From the NCBI GenBank assembly GCA_903813345.2, contig CAIIXF020000011.1, forward strand, positions 21,065,754 through 21,125,753: a DNA stretch of 60,000 bases. Direction: 5' to 3'. Both the position numbers and the translations under genes were made by a program. Source of the DNA: Owenia fusiformis. Lineage: Eukaryota > Annelida > Polychaeta > Sabellida > Oweniidae. The notes under the pieces are model-generated. The model was not told the origin of the DNA. It worked only from the letters and a program-made list of their open reading frames with translations, and made no database searches. Of the stretch, positions 45,901-57,210 are shown one piece after another. The stretch's first letter is position 1; each line of letters starts with the position of its first letter.

Positions 45901-48900
45901 AGTTGCTGAATTTTCCAGGACTTGGGAAAGTAAACCATTTGGTGAAATGGATCTTCAGGTGAGAATCACTTATTTAAAATGTTTCTAATTAATTTATCTA
46001 GACTTATATAAAAGTAACATATTCTGACTAATTTGAAAGATTTTAAGAGTTTTGTGTACAATCTTTATTTTACCACCAAAACTTTTTTGTGGACGGTGTT
46101 TGGTGGTTGGTGCACTGCGATCGCAGCTGTAACAAATGGAAGGTGATGACATTTTGCATGTTATTGCCTTGTCTATTATTATCAGACATCACATTTCTGT
46201 AGAAGCTGATAATGTTATGCATTTTATTTTTATTTGCTTGACATTTTCTTCTTGCTTAATAATTTGTTTTTACCATTCAAACTCTCTTATTTCAGACAGC
46301 TACAGCTATGGTTGCATGGTCAAGTGCTGCCATCTACCAAGGGCAGATCAATAGAGGGCTCATGAAGCAGGGAGATCTGAACAACTTTCTTCTTGAGGTT
46401 TTCAAGTAAGTAAAGTCTTGATTTTTAATGAATTGTAAATAATTATAAAATTTAATACTGGGCCTCTAGGGAGACCAGTTTTTGTACTGATAGAGCTACC
46501 CAGAATAAATATAGTTTTCAAATCAAATCATATCAACTTTGCGCACATTGTGTTGTAGTCTGCATAAATTGGTTACCGTAAAACATGTGCAATCGTGCAT
46601 GTAATCTTTTAGAATTTTGAATTATTTTGTGATTTCCTGATTTACTTCAGAATTTTGGATATTGGTACCAGTAGTAATTTATTAATTCAATACAGGATAT
46701 ATTCTGCTCGAGATATCAACTTTGTGAAAAGATTTACACCCTTCATTTAGAAAAATCAATGGCTTTTGGTAATCCTGTTTTCTTGACAATGATAGCTTTA
46801 CCCACGAATTTTTCTTCAATCTTTATAAATAACTGATGTTTGGATTTCATTAATCTCATTGATAATCTGTTTATTTATATTTTAGAATCATTTTTGAGGA
46901 CATTATTTCCATGGAAAAGTTGGTCTCAAATATAATGGTAAGTATATCTGAGAGCCCACCGTTGGCTGGTTTCATTGTCTTATTTTTGTATTACATGTAA
47001 ATTCCTTTGATTTTTTCATTACTCATTTTATCAATGTTTTATTGAATCACCTAATTTGGCCAAAGAATACAAAACCCAGGTACTAAGGTCCTGACATTGA
47101 TCTTTTAAATTCTTAACTGATACAAACTAATTTTTAATCAAAGTGAATTCCAACTCCCAAGCTTGGTGGAGCACTAAGTTGCCTCAAAGCTGGTGAGTTT
47201 CCCAAGCCATCCTGTGGCTGTGGTTGTTTCAGCATTGTGGAATCACAGCCTGTTTTATCCACTGTAGCAGACAGTCTTTCTCAAGCATTATAGAAAATGT
47301 GACACTGATCAATCACAATGTTGCTTCAGAGCTTTACTAAGGACCTAGTTAATGCTGACAGATGTGCAATGTTCCTAGTGGATGAAGAGAAGGATGAGCT
47401 GTATTGTGAATTGTTCGATGAAGGAGCTGAAAAGGGAGAGAATAGATTCACAAAGAAAAAGATTAGGTATGTACTTATACTGGACTGTTTCTCATTTTTG
47501 TGGCTTTCTTGTTGTTTTGTGAGGTTAATATTATTTTTTCTTGCAGTTTAATGCTATTGTTAATACAGTTTTATCTTTACATCATAATTTCAATCACCAG
47601 CATCACTTTTCGAACGAGTTACCTTGAAATATCACGACGTCATGCTATTCTTATACTTATAGAACTCAATGTGACTATCATTGACCATTTATTAAGCAGT
47701 AAAAAATTAATTCGCTTCATGGGTTACAAAATGTTTCTTCTTTCCTGGTGAATGTCGAGTCTCGTATGATCGTATCATCCAAATGTAATTTAAGGCGATC
47801 TGTCTGCATGGGGTGTATACCCATTTAATATTTCCATCCCATTTTGTGAATGGTTCTCCTCAGAACACCCAGTTCTAGATACCATTTAACGTCAATACAC
47901 ATTTGTTTCCTAGGTTTTCTACTAGTAAAGGCATCAGTGGCCATGTGGCAAGGACAGCTGAAGTTGTGAACATTAAAGATGCTTACCAAGATCCTCGATT
48001 TAACAGGTATGTACAATGTGGCTGTAGCAAGCTATGATAATGAGGCAGGCTGAGCAACTTCCTGCACCAAAACTATAGAGAAAAAAATATTTTTGGAGTT
48101 ATTTTACTAATACTCTACTGAAATATATATACCATAGTGCACCCCAATCTGCAATCAAGGCAGTGTATGGTACCATACTTTAAATATCCATTGAGTATGT
48201 GTTCATGGTACAGTGTTCACGGTACTATTTTATTCTACAGTTTTTTATGGCACACATTTTATGATACCGTATTGTAGCCAAAAAGATTCCTTCAGAACTG
48301 TCCGAGATGGCTGTGTGAGAAAGCTATGTTTTCCTCTTTTGCTTAGTTTTGCCTTGCCTATTTAAACTTGCTTCATCTTTTTGGATCGTGGCTATGTCCC
48401 TGTACAAGAGAATTTGTTGCTTTATTTCTCAGGGATGTTGATAAGCTGACGGGCTACACCACCAAGAACCTGTTGACAATGCCTATCATAAGCAAGAAGA
48501 AGGTGACGGGGGTGGTACAAATGGTAAACAAGGTTGGCCATGAAGAGCAGGGATTCTCAAGCATTGATGAGAAAAACTTTGAAACCTTTGCAGTATATTG
48601 TGCCATGGCTTTGTATCTTTCTAAGGTAACTCTATATATTGGTTGTGTTCACAGCTCACATTAATAAGCTCATAGATAAAGAGAGACAATAAAATTGATT
48701 CCGCAGCAGTAAGGCAATGGAATCTCTACAAAAGGGCAAATATGATTTCAGATGGTCGATATGCACTTTACTGTACATGTTGTGGATCACCTTGTAATAT
48801 GAAATATTAATTGCAAAGAATTCAAATACACAGTCAAAAAAGGAACTTGAGAAACTTAGAAAACAGCTTTGGTACTTACTGTAGGTCACTGACCTTTTAA

Positions 48901-51900
48901 TTTTCATATTAGGTCATTGAAGGTAAAGGATAAGTCAAATCCCAATATCTCTAAAAAATAAAATATGACCTCCTAGTATCTTGTCAATGATTTTCATTAA
49001 AATTTAGGTCTGTTTGAAGCATATTGTAAATTGACCTTTTACTTCCAACATCTTAAAATCTAGGCCAAATTGAAGCCAGAAAAAAGGAAACTTTACCCTG
49101 CATGCAGAGTCTTGTTAAAGCTTTTTCAAAACATCTACAAGTTCTCAGAAGTTCAAATCTGACTAAGATTGAACTCATAATATTGTGAGCAACTTGGTGG
49201 TAACATTTTGTCATGTTAATGCCTGATTTAGAATGGAACAAAAAGTCCTTTGAATATCAACACCCCCCCCCCTTCTCCCATTAACTTACCACTGTCTCTA
49301 ATGAACATTTTTTATCGTGTTCCTATTTTAGCTTTACTCCACACTGAATCACCAGACCATGATTCACGCCATAGCAATAGAGCAACTCAGCTACCATCAA
49401 CAAGCTTCTGAGGAGGAATTTGGACGATTACTCAGCAAACCATTTTCCAATAAGGTCACCTTAAGTGACATTGAAAAGTGAGTAACTGCCGATAATAAAT
49501 TGAAAGTTATGAATATTGATGTATTTTTTTTATTAACTACTGTACTTTAGGCTTTGTGTCAAAATGTTTTGACACTTAATTTTGTTATGGTTTAACCCCA
49601 CTTTCCCCGTATATTAAAACTTGAATCAAAAAAGTTGATTTCAACATCAACATTTTTCGCAAGAAATCTTCATTATTAGCCCACTCCCCCAATAAAGTTA
49701 ATGGAGAGGTTAAGCTACCGTATAAAATCCACAACGCAACTTAAACGTATCAATGGCCCCTATATAAATACATGTAGAGTTCACACATAAAAAGCCGTTC
49801 AGCTCTAGTGTTTGTTTAGACTACACCATAGCTTGTAATGATTACATAGTATGCCATTGATGAAGTTCAATAGCTGGTTTTCTAATACATATTTTAAACG
49901 AGCTCGTTTCGTAAGATTATTGGAGTTAAATCATGCGTAACATACATCATCTTCTTCAGAAAGAATTATACTCTGCATCGAAATCAAAATTGCAAGGATA
50001 GTATTCAACAGACATGAGTATAATGATTCCCGTTGATAGCAACGTGAAATATGTAAATCTCCCGTTCTAAACACGCAACTTTGAAGTTGAACGGGTATCT
50101 GAAGTAGACTAAAGCGATACAATCCTATGTTGATTCAATGTACTTTGCGTTTACGTATACGTTTTGAAAAACCGTATTTGCTTAACCTCTCTAATTTCAC
50201 TTTCTACAAGTGCTGAATATTAGACATCATCCCTTATTTTGATTTATATACATTTACAAAGTACTTATTGTTTATACAATATAATTATTAAAATGCATGT
50301 TGTTTCTATGCTCAATAATATTATCAAAATGAACATCAAACATTAAGATAAAAATATGGCAAAAGCAAGCAACAAATAAAAAAATCACTGGTGAAAGAAG
50401 TTAAGTTAAACAAGGATCCGATTGGTCTATTTATTTAGGTATGAATTTTATGGCAAGGAGTATGACAAAGACCTCCCCCAGTTGTTTCTCATGATGACCA
50501 CAAACCTCTTTGGAGCAGGCCTGTAAGTACACATGCACTCTAATTTACAGGATCTTGGAAAACATTGTCCTGCGCATCAGCTTTCTCAATGGACTGGAGT
50601 ATAATGTTCACAAAGTTTGAGATTTTTAAAATTACATGCAGAACTGTGAATAAATTTATAAAAATCACAAATAAAAAATATACAAAAATATCAAATATGA
50701 CGCCATTTGACAAGAGCAAAATGAAATAAATAAAAATCTTCGGCTTATTTCTGCTCAGTATTCTTTTAAACAAAAAATATCAATTTCTGTTATTCCATTC
50801 CAAAATTGCCATTAGTTAGTTCATCATGACCAGGGACAAATGACTGAATGAGATTGAATTATACATGTAGTTATAGAATTGTCAGAGAATTTCATTCATT
50901 GTCCAAATCTGTGTTAGCCCTGTATAGTTATACATATCTACTGATTTCAGCTTTAGTCTGTCAAAGCTATGTCGTTTTGTGCTAACAGTGAGGAAGAACT
51001 ACCGACCTGTGGCCTACCACAACTGGCACCATGGGTTCAATGTTGCTCACTGTGTCTACTGTATACTGATACGTACCATGCCCAATGGCACATTCACTGA
51101 GCTACAGGTATCCTTGTAGAGTAAGCCATGCATTGATTTTATAGTTGGTCTTAGTTGTCGTGTTGGTCTTAAGTAGCCCTTCTTTGCTGAAAATATATCC
51201 TGCCTCGATTTTTATTTTTTATTCCAAATTAATTTTTGGGATTGTCTTAATTGCTGAAATCCTTTCCTTATACACATGATTTTATTTCCATTTTAATTTT
51301 GGGTATTGTCTGCATTCATGATACATGTATGTTGATGGGCATTTGGTTAGGGAATTACATACTTAAATTCGGGAAAAGTTAAGGAGTTTTGATAAATCAG
51401 GATGATGTAGGAACCCTGTCATTTTACAATTGCCAATGGTGATCTCTCAGAATAATAGGCGGCTATAATGGAATAGAACAGAATAGAAAATCCAACTAGT
51501 CCGATTTACCTCTTCAAACTCATCTGTTATTCTGAGAGCATATTGTTTGGTTCTGAAGTGGAAGATTCTATGATGTGCTGAGATCGATGAAGGGATAAAA
51601 GTGAAAGTAACAATTGAGAAGATAGATTCAGAAAAATAAATAGAAGAATAAAAAATATATGATCTTACCAGTAGTAGAACTAAATTGTTGAAATTATAAA
51701 AGTTAGAATTAAGAAATTGTAGTTAGGATAATAAAGAAAGAAAACATAACAAAAATTTATCTTATGTATAATAATAGATTTTATCATATTTTAGGCCCTT
51801 GGTCTGTTCATAGGAGCTATCTGCCATGATTTGGACCATAGGGGATACAACAACATGGGCATGAAGAACATTGACAGTCCCATAGCTGCCCTGTATTCTA

Positions 51901-54900
51901 CATCGCTGATGGAACAGCACCATTACAATCAAACTGTCGGGATTCTACAGGTGTGTTTTTCCAGCTGTCATATTTTTGTGGAATCCTGCTGAGCAAAGCG
52001 GGTTAAGAAATCTTTAGAAATGTGCCTGTTTGTTTTTTGACGTCAATATATTAGCAATAGAAATCTGCAATATTTGAAAATTTCATAGTGGACATTTTGA
52101 AAAAAGGACACTTCAGTAAAGTCATATTGATAGCCATTTATAATGGCAGGCAATGGGGATTTAAAGAGTTTTAGAAATAAGTCTATGTAAAATAACTTCA
52201 ATTATGAGATCATTTCAAACAATGACCATCAAATTCCAAATCTAAACCCTTTTCCTATACATGTATGTAGACTCATGTAAAACTGACCACTTGATACATT
52301 ATATTATGTCCCAAATTGTCTTTGTATCACTGTTATTCCAATAACAATTCTAGCTAATTTGGTAAACAATTGTAAGTCGTAAACAGGTAAAACCGTAAAA
52401 TTAGTATATTTTTGTTGAAAATCTGTTGTCCTATTTTATTTGATTTGTAAAATGTAATGCATCAAAATTTAAATAAAAATGCTCATACCTGAGACAAAAC
52501 TGAAATGTTAAACTGAGCACTTTTATTCATCCGCACCAAGTGTTTTAGCAGGTTCAAACAACATTGGGTGTAATGAGTTTATAAATAGAATGCAATGATT
52601 CTAAATCTGTATAAAGAGTTGGATATGGTTCAGAATATTATTGAATGAAATTTTAGTAGCTTGGCCTTTTTAAGTTTTTTAACAGGATCATTATTAATGT
52701 GAAAAAACTCCCACGGTTCCGTTAATTAAGCACCCAGACACAATTTGCAAATTCACTGTGTGGGCTGGATTGTGAATTAAATCACCTTATGTTAGGAATT
52801 AATTTCCAGATAGCAGATATTGACCTATTAATGCAGAAGTTGTTTTTATCAAACCGTTTAATTGATTGATTTCAAATATTTTAAGGGATGTTTCTTTGGA
52901 TGAAAATCTTGAACTGTGTAGTTTTTGGTATTCTGGGTTATGTAATAAACCCAATATCAGATAATGTCTTGTGATATATTATGTCACCAACTCAATAACC
53001 CTAACTTAATACTAAAAATCACATATTCTGTTTATTCACTCATGTTGATATTTGATATCAAAAGTTATCACATGGTTAGGAGTTTCTAAGCATTTTGATT
53101 GGTCAATTGTTATGATGTATTCCATATCACAAGGCACCTGGCTCATTTTCATGTGATACGGTGGACTGTACCACTACGGAGTCAATACCAATGTCCGGTA
53201 ACAATGTATCACCACTCAAGCTTCGCTTTCGTGGATGATACAGTGTTAACCTTTCGTGGAATATTTCCTGTATCACATGCTGAAACATGTGATAACTGAT
53301 AATATCACTCAAAATGACCTGATATTCTCTATTCTGTCTACTTAGCATTGATGGTGCAATAGGTTACAAATCATTGTGAATTCAAAACATCTTGGTGTAA
53401 ATTAAAATCAGAATAACATTGTACCATGATTTTTTTTAATCACATTATTCTTTATAGCAATCTGGTCATGATATTCTGGACTTCCTCACGAAGGAGGACT
53501 ACAAGACAGTTCTCAAGTCAATAAAAGATGCAATCATTGCAACTGATCTCGCAATATATTTTGGCAACCAGAAGATTCTCACGAAAGATTTAGATGAGGG
53601 AACATTTGATCTCGACAAAAGGAAGTAAGTTGATAATTTGTCGGTTATGTGGTTAAATTTCAAATACTTGATTTCTCGATTTTGTATCAAGTGAAGGTCA
53701 ATAGCATTAATTCTGAGGCAATTCAATGTTGATTTCACACAAGCAGCTTTAAAAATGGTCTCATTCAAACTATTAAAGGGTAAGGTTTCTGTACAAGGAT
53801 GACACTAACTTGGTCTATGATATTGTATTGGTTGGAATACTTCAGCCAGACAGCGAGGCCCTTTAAGTACATTGTTAGTACAGTAGTTCCAGTATTCAAA
53901 TTTGGGAGGTCACGTTTTATCAATCTGCAGATGTTCAACAAAACTTTTCTTCGTTCTCAGATTGCGGTTCCAAATGCCTATCACACATAGAATAAATTTT
54001 CAAAACACTTGAATTGACTCAGAATGGTAATATGTTCCACTGTTGCATTAGGTCAGAGTATCAAATTCCTGTTCAGACAAAAAATTTGGATTAACGAACA
54101 TGGCTGAGTGGTCCAATGCTATATGATAAACTCAGACTCTGGTGTATGCTTTTATGCTTGTACAACTAAACAAACACAAAAACTCTCCAATCTCATTTAA
54201 TATGTTTTCATGTCATATTTTGAAAGTCTATTGAAAGAATATACACAACCTGCCATTTGTTACAGATGCTGACAGCTGGACACCGAACGTTGTCACAAAT
54301 AAGTTGGAGACCTTAACAATATGTCACTTGTGGTGATATTATAAAAATGCAAGTTTTAGTTGTTGATAAATCTTTTTTGCAGGAATGAAGTGATGGCCCT
54401 CATGATGACTGCAGCTGACCTTTGTGCTATATGTAAACTATGGCCTACACAACAAGAGACTGCTATACTCATCTATATTTTGCAGGAATGAAGTGATGGC
54501 CCTCATGATGACCGCAGCTGACCTTTGTGCTATATGTAAACTATGGCCTACACAACAAGAGACTGCTATACTCATCTATATTTTGCAGGAATGAAGTGAT
54601 GGCCCTCATGATGACCGCAGCTGACCTTTGTGCTATATGTAAACTATGGCCTACACAACAAGAGACTGCCATACTCATCTATGAAGAGTTCTGGCTTCAG
54701 GTACAATATTTAGTAATTGGTTGAATGATTGAATTTAGTACTTGATGTTGCAGGTTACTTACATGTGCAAGTATCTTATATTACTTGGGATAAACTATAT
54801 TCAAACATTTGGTTATGAATTTTTCTACTGATGGGATCCATTTTCTGGTCACCCTGTATTAATTTAATTTTATCATTAATATGATTTCAAAATGATACAC

Positions 54901-55832
54901 CACATAAATATATATTTGATTATATGAGTGGACTCCATCTATACACTTTTCGATATAATTCTTTGATCAGTTAATGTCAGAAATCTTATTTGCAATAATT
55001 TTGTTTGACAGTTTCATTTGTAAAAAAACATGTTATATTAAAATAATATCAAAAGGTGTGTAACTTATGTGAACTCCAATGTTGATTGTTTCCAGGGTGA
55101 TGAAGAGAAGCGTCGAGGCTTGAAGCCAATTCCTATGATGGACAGGGAGAATAAAGACAATCTCCCCAAGGAGCAAGTCGGATTCATCATGTTTGTATGC
55201 TGGCCCTGCTACAAAACTCTGGCACGCTGTCTGCCCTGTACGGCAGATTTGCTTTCTGGATGCGAGTAAGTGTAATGATTTTTTACCTTTTATTTCATAT
55301 ACATACTGCAATGTATTAAAAAGTATATTGTCAATCAATGTACTGTACCTTTTATTGTTTGCATCCTAAAAATTGAATTTACTTACTCCACAGTGTATAT
55401 ACAAAGTATATAATATCATATGGGTATGGTATCAGTAACTATGATGTCTTTGGTTAACCCATGGGCTTTCAACCCGGGCTTTCAACTAGATTGAAAGCCC
55501 ATGGTTAACCTGCAAAAGCCAAAAAAGACTCTCCAGGGGGCATTAACAGAAACTTCTTAAAGTTAAGAATTCATAAATCCATTGTTCTCTAACTGTGATG
55601 TCATCATATCCATGGTTACAACAATTGATTTACTAATTCGTAACTTTACAAAATGCTTGTATCAGTATGAATGTATGTCTTGTAGGCTAATTATTCTCTT
55701 GTTTCCAGGACCAACTTGTCCCAATGGAAGCGTGTTGTAGCTGGTAAATCGACAGACATGTGGGAGGTGCAGCTCTCGAGAGTAAAGGAGCGAAAGGCAC
55801 CAAAGGTTAAGGATAATGATGATGATGATTAA
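36995..55832 (+). CDS. PDE10A: cAMP/cGMP phosphodiesterase 10A orthologue, 21 exons
   Basis: Exons: 36995-37184, 38089-38264, 38988-39096, 39745-39794, 40181-40212, 41220-41322, 43499-43592, 45900-45958, 46296-46405, 46886-46937, 47330-47466, 47914-48006, 48433-48625, 49332-49477, 50439-50522, 50951-51107, 51795-51950, 53458-53624, 54589-54700, 55096-55265, 55709-55832. All are GT-AG and in phase, totalling 2514 bases (837 residues; human PDE10A has about 780). The enzyme hydrolyses cAMP and cGMP. The N-terminal [20 protein letters not shown] matches PDE10A. GAF-A covers ~135-280 and GAF-B ~315-465, with the NK...F...DE signature (VNK, GFSSIDE). The catalytic domain covers ~500-810: [13 protein letters not shown] (general-acid His ~566), CHDLDHRG (metal His-Asp ~606-607), MTAADLC (metal Asp ~715), and EQVGF with the nucleotide-binding Gln ~767. 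The start ATG has A at -3. The C-terminus is an acidic Asp run. Exon 19 has two extra upstream partial copies. Introns carry many insertions. Confidence 0.95.
38659..38864. mobile_element. MITE with 5-bp target duplication in PDE10A intron 2
   Basis: It starts CAGTGATCTCCCCAG and ends CTGGGGAGATCACTG, flanked by CATGT on both sides (38654-38658, 38865-38869). Its 206 bp contain several TCAGGTGGGTGC/CAAGTGGGTGC units. Relatives lie in RMI1 introns at 29781-29970 and, as a fragment, at 31985-32130. Confidence 0.85.
40012..40155 (+). repeat. Dispersed repeat in PDE10A introns (three copies)
   Basis: The block reads CTTCCGGAAGTGGTGACATA, then AGTCTCCAACTT, GTTTGGCAGT..GG, GTAACAAATAGCAGGTGGTGACATTTTGCATG. 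A shorter copy is at 46075-46165 (GGACGGTGTTTGGTGGTTGG, GATGACATTTTGCATG) and an inverted copy at 54250-54345. It looks like a short interspersed element; ends are not clear. Confidence 0.55.
40237..40985. repeat. 41-bp tandem repeat in PDE10A intron 5
   Basis: About 18 units with exact 41-base spacing (starts at 40280, 40321, 40362 and so on), beginning about 25 bases after the exon 5 donor. Each unit contains the perfect 9-bp inverted repeat AACTACATT-G-AATGTAGTT and one AATAAA in sense orientation. Variant units (ATTTAGAATAAATGC, TAATCTATTTAAAATAAATG) group towards the ends. Confidence 0.95.
41490..43012 (-). mobile_element. Helentron-like 'pearl' repeat, complete, inverted, in PDE10A intron 6
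   Basis: Read on the minus strand it has the same order as the copy at 24318: ACCAGAACAACGGCAACGCC near 43008, GTAGCGAATCCCATCGAAC, seven or so ~147-bp core units, a GGAC tetranucleotide run (41540-41622), and the 3' hairpin end just after 41495. On the + strand it opens ATCCCATCGAACGAAGTTCG and closes GTTCGATGGGATTCGCTAC, exposing the inverted CCCATCGAAC ends. PDE10A splicing around it (exons 6 and 7) is intact. Frames over the tetranucleotide run are artefacts. Confidence 0.85.
43786..44661. mobile_element. TA-flanked DNA element (CAGTAAAACCTGT ends), host of a nested MITE
   Basis: The left end CAGTAAAACCTGTCC and right end ACAGGTTTTACTTTG are inverted, with TA outside each (43784-43785, 44662-44663). 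Inside the left half, GAACACCTGTC-type units repeat. A separate MITE interrupts it at 43987-44566. A 142-bp relative is at 57067-57208. Probably a non-autonomous Tc1/mariner-group element. Confidence 0.7.
43987..44566. mobile_element. Harbinger-like MITE nested in the previous element
   Basis: It starts CCCCCCTATCACACCAAACT and ends AGTTTGGTGTGATAGTAGGG, the two ends matching over about 26 bp with two mismatches. TAA is duplicated on both sides (43984-43986, 44567-44569), the 3-bp pattern of PIF/Harbinger elements. Interior GTTCGTAAACAGACC-type units are repeated. No transposase is encoded. Confidence 0.8.
44664..45823. mobile_element. Long fold-back element, TA target, with an insertion in its left arm
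   Basis: The ends are TAGGGTGTTCAAAAAAA and TTTTTTTGAACACCCTG with TA outside (44662-44663, 45824-45825). The arms are inverted copies that meet near 45455, sharing AACCCAAAGAAAT, GTGTTCATTT, GACTGTGT, AAAAGACATTAGTATTAGAA and AAGATACGAAAAA. The left arm is split by about 400 bp (44735-45141) bounded by CAGATGCGAGTAG and CTACTCGCATCTG, themselves inverted. It shares its left TA with the neighbouring element. No transposase is readable. Confidence 0.75.
49697..50193. mobile_element. Possible MITE in PDE10A intron 14
   Basis: GAGAGGTTAAGC near 49697 and GCTTAACCTCTC near 50193 are inverted, with weaker inverted matches further in (ACCGTAT, AAACGTAT). Flanks share TAAT but the duplication is not clean. 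The lowest-confidence mobile element listed. Confidence 0.4.
53062..53298. mobile_element. Possible MITE in PDE10A intron 17
   Basis: AGTTATCACATG at the left and CATGTGATAACT at the right are exact inverted copies bounding about 235 bp. Internal GTGATAC/GTATCAC words also alternate in orientation. The surrounding short frames are not genes. Confidence 0.5.
54383..54588 (+). repeat. Two extra tandem partial copies of PDE10A exon 19
   Basis: A 103-bp unit containing TTTTGCAG plus the first ~95 bases of exon 19 occurs three times; acceptors end at 54382, 54485 and 54588. Only the third copy continues into the exon's end (GAAGAGTTCTGGCTTCAG) and its donor. Copies differ at two synonymous positions (ACT/ACC, GCT/GCC). 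Since 103 is not a multiple of 3, using acceptor 1 or 2 leads to an in-frame TGA at the next junction (YILQE stop), before the C-terminal part of the catalytic domain. Confidence 0.95.
55452..55655. repeat. Hairpin and MITE fragment in PDE10A last intron
   Basis: GGTTAACCCATGGGCTTTCAA and its inverted copy TTGAAAGCCCATGGTTAACC (55452-55508) form a near-perfect stem of about 20 bp. Next to it, 55536-55655 is a truncated copy of the MITE at 56882-57012 (CATTAACAGAAACTTCTTAA, AATTCGTAACTTTAC). Confidence 0.65.
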
Positions 55833-55944
55833 AAAAAGTTTCTAACATAAAGGGGAACATATCAAAATATCAGTATTTATTAAATAATGATTTCATAACA
55901 GACAGGTCAAACTAAATTGTTAATAGTAGAATATTACTTTTCAA

Positions 55945-55950
55945 AATAAA
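55945..55950 (+). terminator. Likely polyadenylation signal of PDE10A
   Basis: AATAAA lies 113 bases after the stop codon. Further AATAAA hexamers occur near 56385 and 56483 and could serve longer 3' UTRs. Confidence 0.5.
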
Positions 55951-56881
55951 ATCTGAAAAAGAAAGGCTGGTCACAATGCTGATAATCAAGGTATTTCGTA
56001 TGAGGAGACCCTTGTAGAATATTTCAATTGAAGCCTATGAATGTTCAAATGTACTTTCTTAGTTAAAACCAATTTTGTTCTATGAAAAAAATTGTTCAAG
56101 ATAGAGCTCACCATTCTTTGACTACCAAAAATATTTTGATATGACCCCCACACAGATAAAAAAAAGATTATTAATAATTAGTGAGGTATGGACTCAATTA
56201 GGAACATTCAATACACTAATCAGAAGCGGAAAGAGATAAACAATAATTTTTGTCTGATTGGCAAACATAATTTATACAACACTTTACATAGACATTCTTT
56301 AGTACAAGCGATGTAAGCATTTACATCTCTGAAAACATGAAATACTTGGGTCAGAGACATAAATATTTCATGTCTCTGCTTGGGTATGTAATAAAATGAT
56401 AAATGTCTGGAATCTGTATTTATCTTATGTATTTGGATTCAGCTACATTATTATGTAGTTATTTTTATAAATTCTAGTCAATGAATAAACAAAATCTGTG
56501 ATAACTATTGAAATTTTGAGTTGTGTTTAATTTGTAAGGGATATTAAGCTACATTTTTACATGATTCTAATATGATACATGACGTCACAATAATAGCTAG
56601 AACAATTGATTTACTGGTCTATATTGGAGTAAGTATGACCACTAAAATTCATAAATGCAAAAAGTTCTGTTTCTTGTCAAACATATGACCTCAAATTTTA
56701 TTCTGGCCATTGCCAAAGACCTCAATCGCTATGTGATTTCGGTCTTTCAACAATGTACAGAATAACATTTTTGGTCATATATTTCGCCATAAACCATAAA
56801 ATCTCTGTCTTTATTCCTTCAATATATAATACTTTTATTTTATTATGACCCCAGGGATAACTGTCCCCCTCTCAAATCTGG

Positions 56882-57012
56882 GGGTCATTAACAGAAAATT
56901 TGTAAAGTTAAGAATTCGTAAACTCCATTGTTCTCTCACTGTGATGTCATAATATGCATGATTACAATTGACTTACGAATTCGTAACTTTACGATGTTTC
57001 TGTTAATGACCC
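56882..57012. mobile_element. 131-bp MITE with long terminal inverted repeats
   Basis: It starts GGGTCATTAACAGAAA and ends TTTCTGTTAATGACCC. The inverted match continues inward through TTGTAAAGTTAAGAATTCGTAA with small differences, so most of the element is palindromic. A decayed copy is in the last PDE10A intron (55536-55655). Confidence 0.8.
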
Positions 57013-57066
57013 TTTGATTACTAATATTTTCCTTATACCTTCAGGAAAATAGATGACAAAAATATA

Positions 57067-57208
57067 CAGTAAAACCTGTGTTTACAATTCATATTCTTTT
57101 TTAGCTTTCCTATACACAAGTACTCTCATGTGTGTATAATTATTTCAATATGAGTACCTAAACTTTCATGGATGTTCTAGCAATAATCACATTAGACAGG
57201 TTTTACTC
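57067..57208. mobile_element. 142-bp TA-flanked MITE (CAGTAAAACCTGT ends)
   Basis: CAGTAAAACCTGTG and ACAGGTTTTACTC are inverted, with TA on both sides (57065-57066, 57209-57210). Same family of ends as the element at 43786-44661. Confidence 0.75.
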
Positions 57209-57210
57209 TA

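Noticed and set aside
54527-54724. Possible extra short gene over the exon 19 repeats
   Set aside because: The frame only reflects the tandem exon copies; the third copy fits PDE10A splicing exactly.
55069-55338. Antisense frame of about 100 codons opposite PDE10A exon 20
   Set aside because: The + strand exon has consensus splice sites, correct phases and the conserved PDE sequence; the minus frame is a shadow.
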